Positions 56,019 to 64,000 are shown, counted from the stretch's first letter. The stretch: DNA of 64,000 nt from Kiloniellaceae bacterium (GCA_021776175.1 JAJFGJ010000035.1:38126-102125); one strand, 5' to 3'. Program-made: numbers and translations. Notes: generated by a model not told the origin, from the letters alone.

Positions 56019-56066
56019 TGGTGGGCGCACAAGGACTCGAACCTTGGACCCGCTGATTAAGAGTCA
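56019..56066 (-). pseudogene. tRNA-Lys(CTT) 3' fragment, putative att site
   Basis: Read on the minus strand, bases 29-76 of a tRNA are intact: anticodon loop CTCTTAA (anticodon CTT), variable GGGTC, T-arm CAAGG-TTCGAGT-CCTTG, acceptor strand TGCGCCC, discriminator A and encoded CCA. The 5' half is absent; TTTTTTT replaces the anticodon-stem partner. A tRNA 3' half 260 bp from a tyrosine recombinase is the classic duplicated attachment core. The intact gene should lie at the far end of the island, beyond base 64000. Confidence 0.8.
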
Positions 56067-56195
56067 AAAAAATAGGGCTTCGCTGAGTTTCGTTAGAGCA
56101 CGCCAAATCCCCATAATGCATTGTTTTTGCATACATAATCACACCACGCTTTACGTTAAAAACTCCCCGGAGTACGCTGGATTTCGCTTCACGGT

Positions 56196-56314
56196 GCTTA
56201 CCTATTGCTTACCCGGATTATGCCCAAAGCCCGACTGACACGTAGGGTGACTGTTTTCAGCGGGTCCGGGTTAGGTGAGGCCAGATTACCCGACTGCTTA
56301 CCCAACTGCTTACC
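56196..56314. promoter_or_regulatory. paired GCTTACC heptamers, candidate recombinase arm sites
   Basis: GCTTACC occurs at 56196-56202, 56207-56213, 56296-56302 and 56308-56314: two pairs spaced 11 and 12 bp (about one helical turn), with the pairs 100 bp apart. They lie between the att core and the recombinase gene, where arm-type integrase or excisionase sites are expected. They may also control the integrase promoter. Confidence 0.45.
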
Positions 56315-56326
56315 TGGGACCTGCTG

Positions 56327-57490
56327 ATGCCTAAGCTGACTAAACGATTTGTCGATCTGATCCAAGCGCCGGTTGGCGATGCACCTAAGGATATCTTCTT
56401 TTGGGACGATGACCTGCCGGGCTTTGGCTTAAGGGTGAAGACTTCGGGCGTTAAGAGCTATCTCCTCCAATACCGCCAGGCCGGACGATCCCGACGCATG
56501 ACCCTGGGGCGGCATGGCGTCTTGACGGCGGAGGAGGCCCGCCGCCTAGCCCGGCTGCAACTAGGTAACGTCGCCCACGGCAAGGACCCGGCCCAGGACC
56601 GCAGCGACGAACGACGCGCGCCCACGGTCAAGGAGCTTGCCGCCGACTATCTGGAGCGGCACGCGATCCCGAACAAGCGCCCGTCATCTGTCCGCAATGA
56701 CCAAGCCATGCTGGATACCATCGTCCTGCCGCGCCTGGCCTCCCTAAAGGTCAAAGAGGTATCCCGGCGCGACGTGGAAGCCATGGTCCTGGCCATGAAG
56801 GCGACGCCCTACCGCGCCAATCGGGTGCGCGCGCTTCTATCCAAGATGTTCGCACTGGCCATTGCCTGGGGCTGGCGCGCCGACAATCCGGCCTCGGGCG
56901 TCGCCAAGTTCCAGGAGGAGCACCGGAACCGTTGGCTCCGCGAGGAGGAGCTATCGCGCCTGTTCGCGGTCCTGGAGCCCCACCCAAACCAACGGGCGGC
57001 GAACATCGTCCGGCTCCTGATCCTGACCGGCGCGCGCAAGGGTGAGGTCATGGGCGCGACCTGGGACCAGTTCGACCTGGAGCGCGGCGTCTGGACCAAG
57101 CCCGCCCACACGACCAAGCAGCGGCGGACCGAGCACATACCGCTGTCCAGGCAAGCCGTTGCGCTACTTAGCGATCTGCATGCGCGGGCGCAAGACGGTG
57201 ACCGCTTTGTCTTCCCAGGCGACGCACCCGGCAAGCCGATCATGGATATCAAGAAGTTCTGGCACGAAGTCAGCAAAGCCGCCGCGATCCCCGGCGTCCG
57301 AATTCACGACCTGCGCCACACCTTCGCCTCGCACCTGGTATCGAGCGGTGTCAGCCTGCCCATCGTGGGGCGGCTCCTAGGGCATACCCAACCGCAAACA
57401 ACGCACCGCTACGCGCACTTGGCGGATGATCCGTTGAGGGAGGCTACCGAGCGGATGGGGGCTAGGTTTGGGCGTGATCGCAACGCCTAG
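56327..57490 (+). CDS. tyrosine recombinase / integrase with DUF4102 N-terminus
   Basis: 387 residues. An N-terminal DUF4102 arm-binding domain (LPGFGLRVKTSGVKSYLLQYR) is followed by a SAM-like core-binding domain (about 100-190) and the catalytic domain: LILTGARKGEVMGATW (Arg), KQRRTEHIPLS (Lys region), IHDLRHTFASHLVSSG (His, Arg), LLGHTQPQTTHRYAHL (His, Tyr). This P4-like family integrates into tRNA genes, consistent with the tRNA-Lys fragment upstream. It is intact and ends before the tracrRNA. Confidence 0.92.
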   Translation: MPKLTKRFVDLIQAPVGDAPKDIFFWDDDLPGFGLRVKTSGVKSYLLQYRQAGRSRRMTLGRHGVLTAEEARRLARLQLGNVAHGKDPAQDRSDERRAPTVKELAADYLERHAIPNKRPSSVRNDQAMLDTIVLPRLASLKVKEVSRRDVEAMVLAMKATPYRANRVRALLSKMFALAIAWGWRADNPASGVAKFQEEHRNRWLREEELSRLFAVLEPHPNQRAANIVRLLILTGARKGEVMGATWDQFDLERGVWTKPAHTTKQRRTEHIPLSRQAVALLSDLHARAQDGDRFVFPGDAPGKPIMDIKKFWHEVSKAAAIPGVRIHDLRHTFASHLVSSGVSLPIVGRLLGHTQPQTTHRYAHLADDPLREATERMGARFGRDRNA

Positions 57491-57523
57491 AATTTACCCA
57501 ATCAGCGAGCGACACATTTTTTG

Positions 57524-57570
57524 GCACAAAAATGAAAGGGCAGGCCGGAGCCTGCCCTTCTATTTTGTGC
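57524..57570. terminator. bidirectional terminator between integrase and tracrRNA
   Basis: Stem AAGGGCAGGC (57536-57545) with GCCTGCCCTT (57550-57559), loop CGGA, extended by GCACAAAAATG on the left and TATTTTGTGC on the right. T-runs exist for both strands, so it can end the integrase mRNA (plus) and the tracrRNA (minus). Confidence 0.8.
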
Positions 57571-57632
57571 GATCCAATCGCCGAAGCGAAAGGCTTGTTA
57601 ACGACCGGATCACGATTTCCTGAGTGCTACCT
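57528..57632 (-). ncRNA. tracrRNA of the type II-C system
   Basis: About 105 nt on the minus strand, opposite to cas9. The anti-repeat (57597-57632) includes GTAGCACTCAGGAAATCG at its 5' end. It pairs with the crRNA repeat over 24 bases with one mismatch (57607-57630) and then through a bulged segment to GTTAAC. A small CGC-TTCG-GCG tetraloop stem (57581-57590) follows, then the terminator hairpin. Layout and length match the Neisseria meningitidis II-C tracrRNA. The exact 5' end is not fixed; only a weak promoter (AATTAT near 57635-57640) is seen. Confidence 0.85.
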
Positions 57633-57707
57633 CGATAATTTGACACGCACTCTGGTTGGACGCAACATCTAATTGAATTAGCACAAACGAGTTATTGGGG
57701 AGGATGG

Positions 57708-60700
57708 ATGCGCTATCGTCTTGGCCTCGATTTGGGCACTAACTCAATTGGCTGGTGCGTTCTCGATCTGGATAACGAGGGGCGCCCTGCGGATATTCGC
57801 GATGCTGGGGCCCGTATATTTTCGGACGGGCGCAATCCTAAGGATAAAACGTCGCTTGCCGTGGCCCGCCGGTTGGCGCGTTCCATGCGGCGCAGGCGGG
57901 ACCGGTATTTACGCCGCCGAAAGAAGTTGCTCAACGCGCTCGTTCAGCATGGCTTGATGCCGGACGATACGGTCCAGCGCAAGGCCCTGGCCGATCTGGA
58001 CCCCTACCGCATCCGTGCCCATGCGCTGGACGGGCCGGTGTCCCCGCACCATTTGGGCCGCGCGTTGTTTCACTTGAACCAACGCCGGGGTTTTAAGTCC
58101 AACCGCCGCACCGACGGTGCGGACGACGACGAACGGGGTAAAATCAGGCAGGGCGTCGATAAGTTGCGCGCGGCCATGGAGGAGCAGGGCGCGCGCACGT
58201 TAGGAGAATTCCTTTATCGGTTGGGCGCGAACGAGCAAAGCGTCCGGGTCCGGCTCAAGCCGCATCAAATCGAGAGCGGTAAAACAGTCATGGCCTACGA
58301 TCTGTATCCGGACCGGGCCATGGTCCTGGAGGAATTCGAAGCTCTTTGGGCGGCGCAGGAACCGCACCATTCCGAAGTTCTCATCCCATCCACGCACGAT
58401 AAGCTCCGCGACATTATTTTCTTTCAGCGCAGGTTGAAGCCCGTGCGGCCGGGGAAATGCACTTTCAATCCTGAGGAAGAACGCCTGCCCAGGGCGCACC
58501 CCTTGTTTCAGCGCCGCCGAATTTACCAGGACGCGAATACCCTGGCGGTGATCGGCCTAGATCAGAAGTCGCGCGGATTGAGCCGCGAAGAGCGGGATAA
58601 GGTCGCGCATGTCTTGTCGATCATGCCCAAGCGGACCTTCGGACAGCTTCGCACCCTTTTGAAACTGCCCCGGAACAGCCGTTTCAATCTGGAGTCAGAC
58701 ATCCGCAAGGACTTGAAAGGCGATGAGACGGCGGCGGCCTTGGCCAAGGAAGACCGTTTCGGACCGGCGTGGCGGGGCCTGTCCCTTGAAACGCGAATCA
58801 TTATCGTGACCAGACTATTGGAGGAGGAAGACGAGGAAACGCTTCTCGCGTGGTTGTGTGCGGACCATGGTCTATCTGTAGAGCGCGCGGAGAAAGTGGT
58901 TCGCGCCTCTTTGCCTGACGGTCATGGCGATCTTGGCCTGACTGTCACGCGGGATATTCTGGCCGAACTGGAGAAAGACGTTGTTCCCTACAGCAAGGCG
59001 GCAGAGTTAGCCGGATACCATCATTCGGACTTCCGCGACGGTGAGATTCACGGCGCTTTGCCTTACTATGGGCGGGTACTATTTCGCTACGTTGCGTTTG
59101 GAACTGGCGATCCTGATGATTCTGAAGAAGTACGTTACGGGCGGATCGCCAATCCGACCGTCCACATTTCGTTGAACCAGGTGAAGCGTATCGTCAATGT
59201 CCTTATCCGACGGTATGGCCACCCCGACCAGATCGTGGTGGAACTGGCCCGCGAATTGAAATTGAGCAAGCGCCGCCTGGATGAAATCGAGAAGGAGATC
59301 AAAGGCAACACGGCGCGCACGGATCGCCACCGCGAGGTACTAGCTGGGTTAAACCTGCCGGACAGGGGGGAAAGCCGATTGCGATTGCGTCTCTGGGAGG
59401 AGCTAAACCCAGCCGATCCCCTCGATAGGCGCTGCCCCTACACGGGCGAGCCGATTTCGCCGAAGCAGTTGTTTTCCAGCGAAGTTGAGGTCGATCACAT
59501 CCTGCCTTTTTCGCGCACGCTGGACAATTCCGCCGCTAACAAGACCGTCAGTCTGCGCCGCGCCAATAGGGAGAAGCGTAACCAGACGCCCGACGAAGCT
59601 TTCGCCAATTTTCCTGGCTGGGAAGATAATCTTGAGCGCATCGCGGCGTTACCGCGAAACAAACGATGGCGGTTCGGGCCAGATGCGATGGGGCGCTTCG
59701 AAACCCAGGAGCGGGATTTCCTGGATCGCCAACTTGCCGACACGCAATACCTCTCGCGTATCGCGCGCGAGTATTTGACGGCGGTTTGCGATTCAAGAAA
59801 GGTATGGGTTACTCCGGGTCGCCTGACAGAGCTACTCCGCCGCGCTTGGGGCCTCAACAACTTGTTGCCCGATCACAATATCGTCGCGCGGCAAGACCGG
59901 AAGAACCGGCTCGATCACCGGCATCACGCGATTGACGCGGCTGTTATCGGTACGACTGACCGCGCCTTACTGAACGCGGTCTCGCGTGCGGCGGCGCGCG
60001 CGGAGGAGCAAGACCTAGCCCGCCTTGTCGATGGCATGCCGGTCCCGTTCGAGGGTTTCCGCGACCGTTTGCGCGAAAACCTAGAGCGTATGACCGTCTC
60101 GCACCGGCCGGATCGCGGTTCCCCGACGGCTCCCGGCCGCGCTAATCCGCGCGGAAGTACGGCTGGCCGTCTGCACAACGATACGGCTTATGGTATCGCG
60201 GGCCCCGCCGACGCACGCGGCGCGCATCTCGTTGTTCACCGCGTGCCGCTGGATAACCTGAAGCGCCCGGCTGATGTGGAACGAGTCCGCGACGAAAACT
60301 TGCGGCAAGCCTTGCTTGACGCGACTGAAGGCTTATCCGGCAAGGATTTCTCCGCTGCCCTAGCCAATTTCTCAGAGCGCGAAGGTCTATATAAAGGCTT
60401 GCGCCGCGTGCGCGTGCTTGAGCGGCTAAGAGTTATTCCAATCCACGATAAAACCGGGCTGCCGTACAAAGCCTATAAGGGAGATGCGAACTACCGTTTC
60501 GATATATGGGAACTACCTGATGGCGGTTGGACGGGCGAGGTTGTTTCCATGTTCGATGCCCATCGTCCGGACTGGCGCTCGAGCGTGAAAGACGAACACC
60601 CGACGGCTCGCAAGGTTCTACGGTTACATAAAGACGATCTGCTTGCGATTGGAGTTGGCGCGGAGCGCGTTATCCAACGTGTAGTTAAATTTTCCGCCAA

Positions 60701-60884
60701 TGGTTCAATGCAACTGGCCGGGCACAGGGAGGCGGGTAGTCTGAAAGCTCGCGATGCCAAACCGGATTCCGAGGACTATTTCAAATATATTAATACTTCC
60801 GCGTCGGGCTTGAAGAAGATGCGAGCGCGGCAAGTGCGCGTGGATGAAACCGGCCGCATATACGATCCCGGCCCACGCGGTTGA
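57708..60884 (+). CDS. cas9: CRISPR-associated endonuclease Cas9, type II-C
   Basis: 1,058 residues, in the compact II-C size class. RuvC-I has Asp8 in GLDLGTNSIGW. An Arg-rich bridge helix lies near 53-80 (ARRLARSMRRRRDRYLRRRK), followed by the recognition lobe. RuvC-II has Glu512 in VVELARELK. HNH has Asp596-His597 in EVEVDHILPFSRTLDNS and the Asn of ANKTVSLRRANR. RuvC-III has His740 and Asp743 in HHAIDAAVIG. The C-terminal third is the PAM-interacting region. All catalytic residues are present, so it should cut both strands of target DNA guided by crRNA:tracrRNA. ATG 57708 follows GGGGAGG. First gene of the cas operon. Confidence 0.97.
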   Translation: MRYRLGLDLGTNSIGWCVLDLDNEGRPADIRDAGARIFSDGRNPKDKTSLAVARRLARSMRRRRDRYLRRRKKLLNALVQHGLMPDDTVQRKALADLDPYRIRAHALDGPVSPHHLGRALFHLNQRRGFKSNRRTDGADDDERGKIRQGVDKLRAAMEEQGARTLGEFLYRLGANEQSVRVRLKPHQIESGKTVMAYDLYPDRAMVLEEFEALWAAQEPHHSEVLIPSTHDKLRDIIFFQRRLKPVRPGKCTFNPEEERLPRAHPLFQRRRIYQDANTLAVIGLDQKSRGLSREERDKVAHVLSIMPKRTFGQLRTLLKLPRNSRFNLESDIRKDLKGDETAAALAKEDRFGPAWRGLSLETRIIIVTRLLEEEDEETLLAWLCADHGLSVERAEKVVRASLPDGHGDLGLTVTRDILAELEKDVVPYSKAAELAGYHHSDFRDGEIHGALPYYGRVLFRYVAFGTGDPDDSEEVRYGRIANPTVHISLNQVKRIVNVLIRRYGHPDQIVVELARELKLSKRRLDEIEKEIKGNTARTDRHREVLAGLNLPDRGESRLRLRLWEELNPADPLDRRCPYTGEPISPKQLFSSEVEVDHILPFSRTLDNSAANKTVSLRRANREKRNQTPDEAFANFPGWEDNLERIAALPRNKRWRFGPDAMGRFETQERDFLDRQLADTQYLSRIAREYLTAVCDSRKVWVTPGRLTELLRRAWGLNNLLPDHNIVARQDRKNRLDHRHHAIDAAVIGTTDRALLNAVSRAAARAEEQDLARLVDGMPVPFEGFRDRLRENLERMTVSHRPDRGSPTAPGRANPRGSTAGRLHNDTAYGIAGPADARGAHLVVHRVPLDNLKRPADVERVRDENLRQALLDATEGLSGKDFSAALANFSEREGLYKGLRRVRVLERLRVIPIHDKTGLPYKAYKGDANYRFDIWELPDGGWTGEVVSMFDAHRPDWRSSVKDEHPTARKVLRLHKDDLLAIGVGAERVIQRVVKFSANGSMQLAGHREAGSLKARDAKPDSEDYFKYINTSASGLKKMRARQVRVDETGRIYDPGPRG

Positions 60885-60911
60885 TTCCCACCCACACCAA
60901 GCGCGGAAGCC

Positions 60912-61838
60912 ATGGACCGAATTGTCGATATCGCGACCGACGGCCGTCATCTTTCGGCCTATCGCGGCTTTCTCAAGGTTGAGGAGCGCAACCAAGAAGT
61001 TGGCCGCATACCCCTGGATGATATCGGGGCCGTCTTGGTCCATGCCCACGGTATCACCTATTCGAATAATCTCTTAGTGGCGCTGGCCGAGCGGAATTGT
61101 TGCTTAGTTGTATGCGGCCCCAATCATATGCCCGTGTCTATCGTTTGGCCTTTGACCGGTCATCACCGACAGGGTGCCCGCATGCGTGCGCAATGGCAGT
61201 CCGCCAAGCCCCTGCAAAAACAACTTTGGCGGCGCGTTGTGGTCGAGAAGATTAATAATCAGGCGGCGATCCTTGAAGCCGTGGGCGCGCGGTTTGGCGG
61301 AGTCGCTGCCTTGGCGGCAAAGGTCCGATCTGGCGATCCAGAGAACGTCGAAGCCCAAGCAGCCAGACGTTACTGGCCGTTGCTTTTCGGAGACGACTTC
61401 CGCCGGGACCGGACGCACGGCGGTGAGAATTCGATGCTGAACTATGGTTACACGGTAATACGCGCGATCACGGCCCGCGCGGTCATAGCAGCCGGTTTGC
61501 ATCCGACCATGGGCTTGCACCACCGTAATCGCGGCAACGATATGGCCTTGGCCGACGATTTGATGGAGCCCTTCCGGCCCTTTGTCGATATTTGCGTCAA
61601 ACGCTTAATCGAGCAGGGGCATTCCGACGTGACGCCCGAAGTCAAGAATGCCTTGGTCTCTCTGACGGCGCTCGACTTGCCCACGGCGGAAGGGGTGAGC
61701 CCGCTTGCCGTTTGCGTTCAGCGGCTCGCGATCTCTTTGGGGCAGTCCTTCGAAGAGGGGAAGATCGCCCTCGAATTCTCATTGCCTCCGAAAGCGCTAG
61801 ACCTTGGCACCGTCACGCCAAGTGGAAGTTTTAAATGA
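60912..61838 (+). CDS. cas1: CRISPR integrase subunit Cas1
   Basis: 308 residues, usual for type II. The metal-binding catalytic residues can be placed: Glu147 in ENVEAQAARRYW, His203/204 in MGLHHRNRGN and Glu219 in ADDLMEPFRP. With Cas2 it integrates new spacers. It starts 27 bp after cas9 and overlaps cas2 by 4 bp, so all three are co-transcribed. No csn2 or cas4 is present, which defines subtype II-C. Confidence 0.96.
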   Translation: MDRIVDIATDGRHLSAYRGFLKVEERNQEVGRIPLDDIGAVLVHAHGITYSNNLLVALAERNCCLVVCGPNHMPVSIVWPLTGHHRQGARMRAQWQSAKPLQKQLWRRVVVEKINNQAAILEAVGARFGGVAALAAKVRSGDPENVEAQAARRYWPLLFGDDFRRDRTHGGENSMLNYGYTVIRAITARAVIAAGLHPTMGLHHRNRGNDMALADDLMEPFRPFVDICVKRLIEQGHSDVTPEVKNALVSLTALDLPTAEGVSPLAVCVQRLAISLGQSFEEGKIALEFSLPPKALDLGTVTPSGSFK

Positions 61839-62188
61839 CCGCCCGAATGCTGGACGGCGGATATTTGAGTGGATACCGGCTCATGTGGATCATGGTCATG
61901 TTCGACCTACCCGTCGATACCAAGGAGCGAAGAAAGACGGCATCTAAGTTCCGGGAATTTCTGCTCGATCAAGGGTACGAAATGAGCCAGTTTTCCGTTT
62001 ATCTGCGATTTTGCAGCGGCAAGGAACAGTTGGAAACTTTCTCCCGCCGGATAGAGCAAAGCCTGCCCGAATTCGGGAAGGTCCATATCCTTGCGTTTAC
62101 GGACAAGCAGTACGAAAATATCATCAGATTCAAGGGAAGAGCCCGAAATGCGAGCCTGAAAAACCCAGGCCAACTGGCCCTGTTTTAG
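61835..62188 (+). CDS. cas2: CRISPR integrase subunit Cas2
   Basis: 117 residues. Ferredoxin-like fold with the conserved Asp24 in WIMVMFDLPVDTKERRK and the SVYLRFCSGKEQ strand. It dimerises to bridge two Cas1 dimers during spacer acquisition. The ATG overlaps the cas1 stop (ATGA). The first CRISPR repeat begins 74 bp after its stop, with an inverted repeat in between. Confidence 0.95.
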   Translation: MTARMLDGGYLSGYRLMWIMVMFDLPVDTKERRKTASKFREFLLDQGYEMSQFSVYLRFCSGKEQLETFSRRIEQSLPEFGKVHILAFTDKQYENIIRFKGRARNASLKNPGQLALF

Positions 62189-62214
62189 CAACGGAACGGC
62201 ATTTCAATATGAGC

Positions 62215-62260
62215 GATAACCGCCCAACTCTTATAGAATTCAAGAAGTTGGGCGATTATC
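62215..62260. repeat. inverted repeat between cas2 and the CRISPR array
   Basis: GATAACCGCCCAACT (62215-62229) and AGTTGGGCGATTATC (62246-62260) are inverted copies with one mismatch and a 16-base loop, ending one base before repeat 1. No T-run follows. It sits where the plus-strand cas mRNA and the minus-strand crRNA transcript would converge. Confidence 0.7.
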
Positions 62261-62261
62261 T

Positions 62262-64000
62262 AGTGTAGCACTCAGGAAATCGCGATCCAGCCGCAACATG
62301 CGGGCAAAGCTCTAAAAGGATTCCGGGAGTGTAGCACTCAGGAAATCGCGATCCAGCCGCAACAGGCTGGTCGCGGTCCCGTCGCGGGCCACGAGTGTAG
62401 CACTCAGGAAATCGCGATCCAGCCGCAACTGGGGTGGCTTATTCCATTGTGAAGGAGAAAGTGTAGCACTCAGGAAATCGCGATCCAGCCGCAACCCGGT
62501 CGGGGTGCAAGAACACGGCCGCCAGAGTGTAGCACTCAGGAAATCGCGATCCAGCCGCAACGTTGCCGCCCCGTTGCTAACGAAATCGCAAAGTGTAGCA
62601 CTCAGGAAATCGCGATCCAGCCGCAACCAGGAAGTGCATAGGCAGGGTATCGAGCAAAGTGTAGCACTCAGGAAATCGCGATCCAGCCGCAACATTGCAA
62701 AGACAACATCGAAGTCGCGCGGCAGTGTAGCACTCAGGAAATCGCGATCCAGCCGCAACCTAGGCGGATAATGAGGTGGCCCACACTCAGTGTAGCACTC
62801 AGGAAATCGCGATCCAGCCGCAACTGATTCCCGACGCGGTGGCGGCGCTTCTGGAGTGTAGCACTCAGGAAATCGCGATCCAGCCGCAACTGCCATTCGG
62901 TATCATCAAGTCTGCACTGCAGTGTAGCACTCAGGAAATCGCGATCCAGCCGCAACGACCCGGATGGATTTCGCCAGCAACCAAACAGTGTAGCACTCAG
63001 GAAATCGCGATCCAGCCGCAACGCCGTCATCGCCGCGCCTCGGATTTGCGCAAGTGTAGCACTCAGGAAATCGCGATCCAGCCGCAACTTGGGTGGGGCG
63101 GCGCGGTGCGTCTTCGGCAGTGTAGCACTCAGGAAATCGCGATCCAGCCGCAACTGCTGGCCAAGGTTCACGTGGCCAAGAAGGAGTGTAGCACTCAGGA
63201 AATCGCGATCCAGCCGCAACCTGCGAGGTATTGACCACCCGGAGCGTCTGAGTGTAGCACTCAGGAAATCGCGATCCAGCCGCAACGGCCCGACGCCTCA
63301 AGCACGTTCATGATCTAGTGTAGCACTCAGGAAATCGCGATCCAGCCGCAACTCGCAATACCTTCGCTTGCGTCAGTCGATAAGTGTAGCACTCAGGAAA
63401 TCGCGATCCAGCCGCAACAGGTTTCCTGAATGGTGCTTTTGGCGGCGAAGTGTAGCACTCAGGAAATCGCGATCCAGCCGCAACGCTCATGGAGTATATT
63501 AGCCGGTGTGCCGTAGTGTAGCACTCAGGAAATCGCGATCCAGCCGCAACGGCGGCACGATCTTCCTAAGCCACATGCGCAGTGTAGCACTCAGGAAATC
63601 GCGATCCAGCCGCAACGCGCCTCGCGGTACAGGTCCCAGCGCGTGGAGTGTAGCACTCAGGAAATCGCGATCCAGCCGCAACTGGGGTTCGACCGGCGTG
63701 CAAGCTAATTGGAGTGTAGCACTCAGGAAATCGCGATCCAGCCGCAACATGGCTAACCTGCCGTGACAGTGTTAGAACAGTGTAGCACTCAGGAAATCGC
63801 GATCCAGCCGCAACTGCGGCTCCACATCCCAATCTGCGTGGATCAGTGTAGCACTCAGGAAATCGCGATCCAGCCGCAACGTATGAGCCGCCACCATGCG
63901 CACGGCGATAAGTGTAGCACTCAGGAAATCGCGATCCAGCCGCAACTATAGCGACGCCGCGAACCTGACCGTCGTCAGTGTAGCACTCAGGAAATCGCGA
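62262..64000 (-). CRISPR. type II-C CRISPR array, 26 full repeats plus one cut by the window end
   Basis: Repeat length 36, first repeat 62262-62297, period 66, last complete repeat 63911-63946, partial repeat 63977-64000. In crRNA sense (minus strand) the repeat starts GTTGCGGCTGGATCGCGATT and ends GAGTGCTACACT, closely like the Neisseria II-C repeat. All repeats checked are identical, including the cas-proximal one. There are 26 complete spacers of 30 nt, except spacer 8 (62760-62788), which has 29. Anti-repeat orientation in the tracrRNA and repeat polarity both place transcription toward cas2. The leader end lies outside the window. Confidence 0.98.

Larger units (their letters stand above)
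55661..56326. other. island left boundary, no protein gene
   Basis: 666 bp between the ureohydrolase and the recombinase. It contains the repeat copy B (55956-56011), the tRNA-Lys fragment (56019-56066), a relatively AT-rich stretch (56066-56190) and two pairs of GCTTACC heptamers. No coding region is supported. Confidence 0.6.

Noticed and set aside
57597..57660. tracrRNA read on the plus strand
   Set aside because: The plus strand would carry repeat rather than anti-repeat sequence relative to the minus-strand crRNA, and it runs into cas9 without a terminator.
62210..62269. 19-codon ORF starting MSDNRPT between cas2 and the array
   Set aside because: It coincides with the inverted repeat and stops inside repeat 1; more likely a structural element than a gene.
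62276..63951. Open frames of 60-190 codons in the CRISPR array on both strands
   Set aside because: They arise because the 66-bp period is a multiple of three; their translations are the repeat with variable spacer codons.

Overview
The window is high-GC bacterial DNA, most likely from an alphaproteobacterium of the Rhodospirillales type. The gene set fits this: CysQ, HspQ, GlxA-type AraC regulators, a DUF1127 peptide, a CspA gene followed by a small basic protein, class I NrdA/NrdB, and REP-like palindromes of the 'ATCCCGGACTTGATCCGGGAT' kind. No complete tRNA or rRNA gene is present. All assignments come from reading the sequence; no database search was run.

Region 1 (1-20,540) is ordinary metabolic chromosome: a HEAT-repeat protein end, a HupE/UreJ membrane protein, a secreted cyclase-family hydrolase, a TPP-dependent acetolactate-synthase-like enzyme, a DUF6445 protein next to a GSAM-like aminotransferase, an aldo/keto reductase, a GlcD-type FAD dehydrogenase, TsaC/Sua5, a probable structured RNA with its own promoter and terminator, a GlxA-type regulator, a methyltransferase, an alcohol dehydrogenase lying between an intact cysQ and a cysQ tail fragment, an orphan CoxL-like molybdoenzyme, a nucleotide-cyclase/hydrolase fusion and cspA.

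Region 2 (20,540-33,500) holds a bacteriohemerythrin, a compact three-gene cassette (nuclease-like protein, zinc-ribbon plus deoxyribosyltransferase-like protein, small zinc-finger protein) directly behind nrdB, then nrdA with a DnaA box upstream. Beyond these lie an MlrC peptidase, an SRAP protein, a Sel1 lipoprotein, a thiosulfate-type transporter paired with a rhodanese, and an OmpA-like protein.

Region 3 (33,500-53,900) is cell-surface and signalling. A 3,529-residue type I-secreted RTX protein carries a duplicated, enzyme-like 'GHDS..H' domain. An operon follows that encodes an ATP-grasp ligase, a sensor domain fused to an MFS transporter, and a periplasmic binding protein. An orphan GAF-PAS histidine kinase and an EmrB-type exporter complete the region.

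Region 4 (53,900-64,000) ends in a mobile island. A 48-nt 3' fragment of tRNA-Lys(CTT) and two pairs of GCTTACC heptamers precede a tyrosine recombinase. A type II-C CRISPR-Cas system follows: a tracrRNA on the minus strand, then cas9-cas1-cas2 as one plus-strand operon, then an array of 26 full 36-bp repeats that runs off the window end. The anti-repeat and the repeat sequence show that the crRNAs are read on the minus strand, toward the cas genes. The repeat carries an extended -10-like box, as in Neisseria II-C arrays. The likely scenario is a complete compact Cas9 immune system carried into the genome on a tRNA-integrated element.
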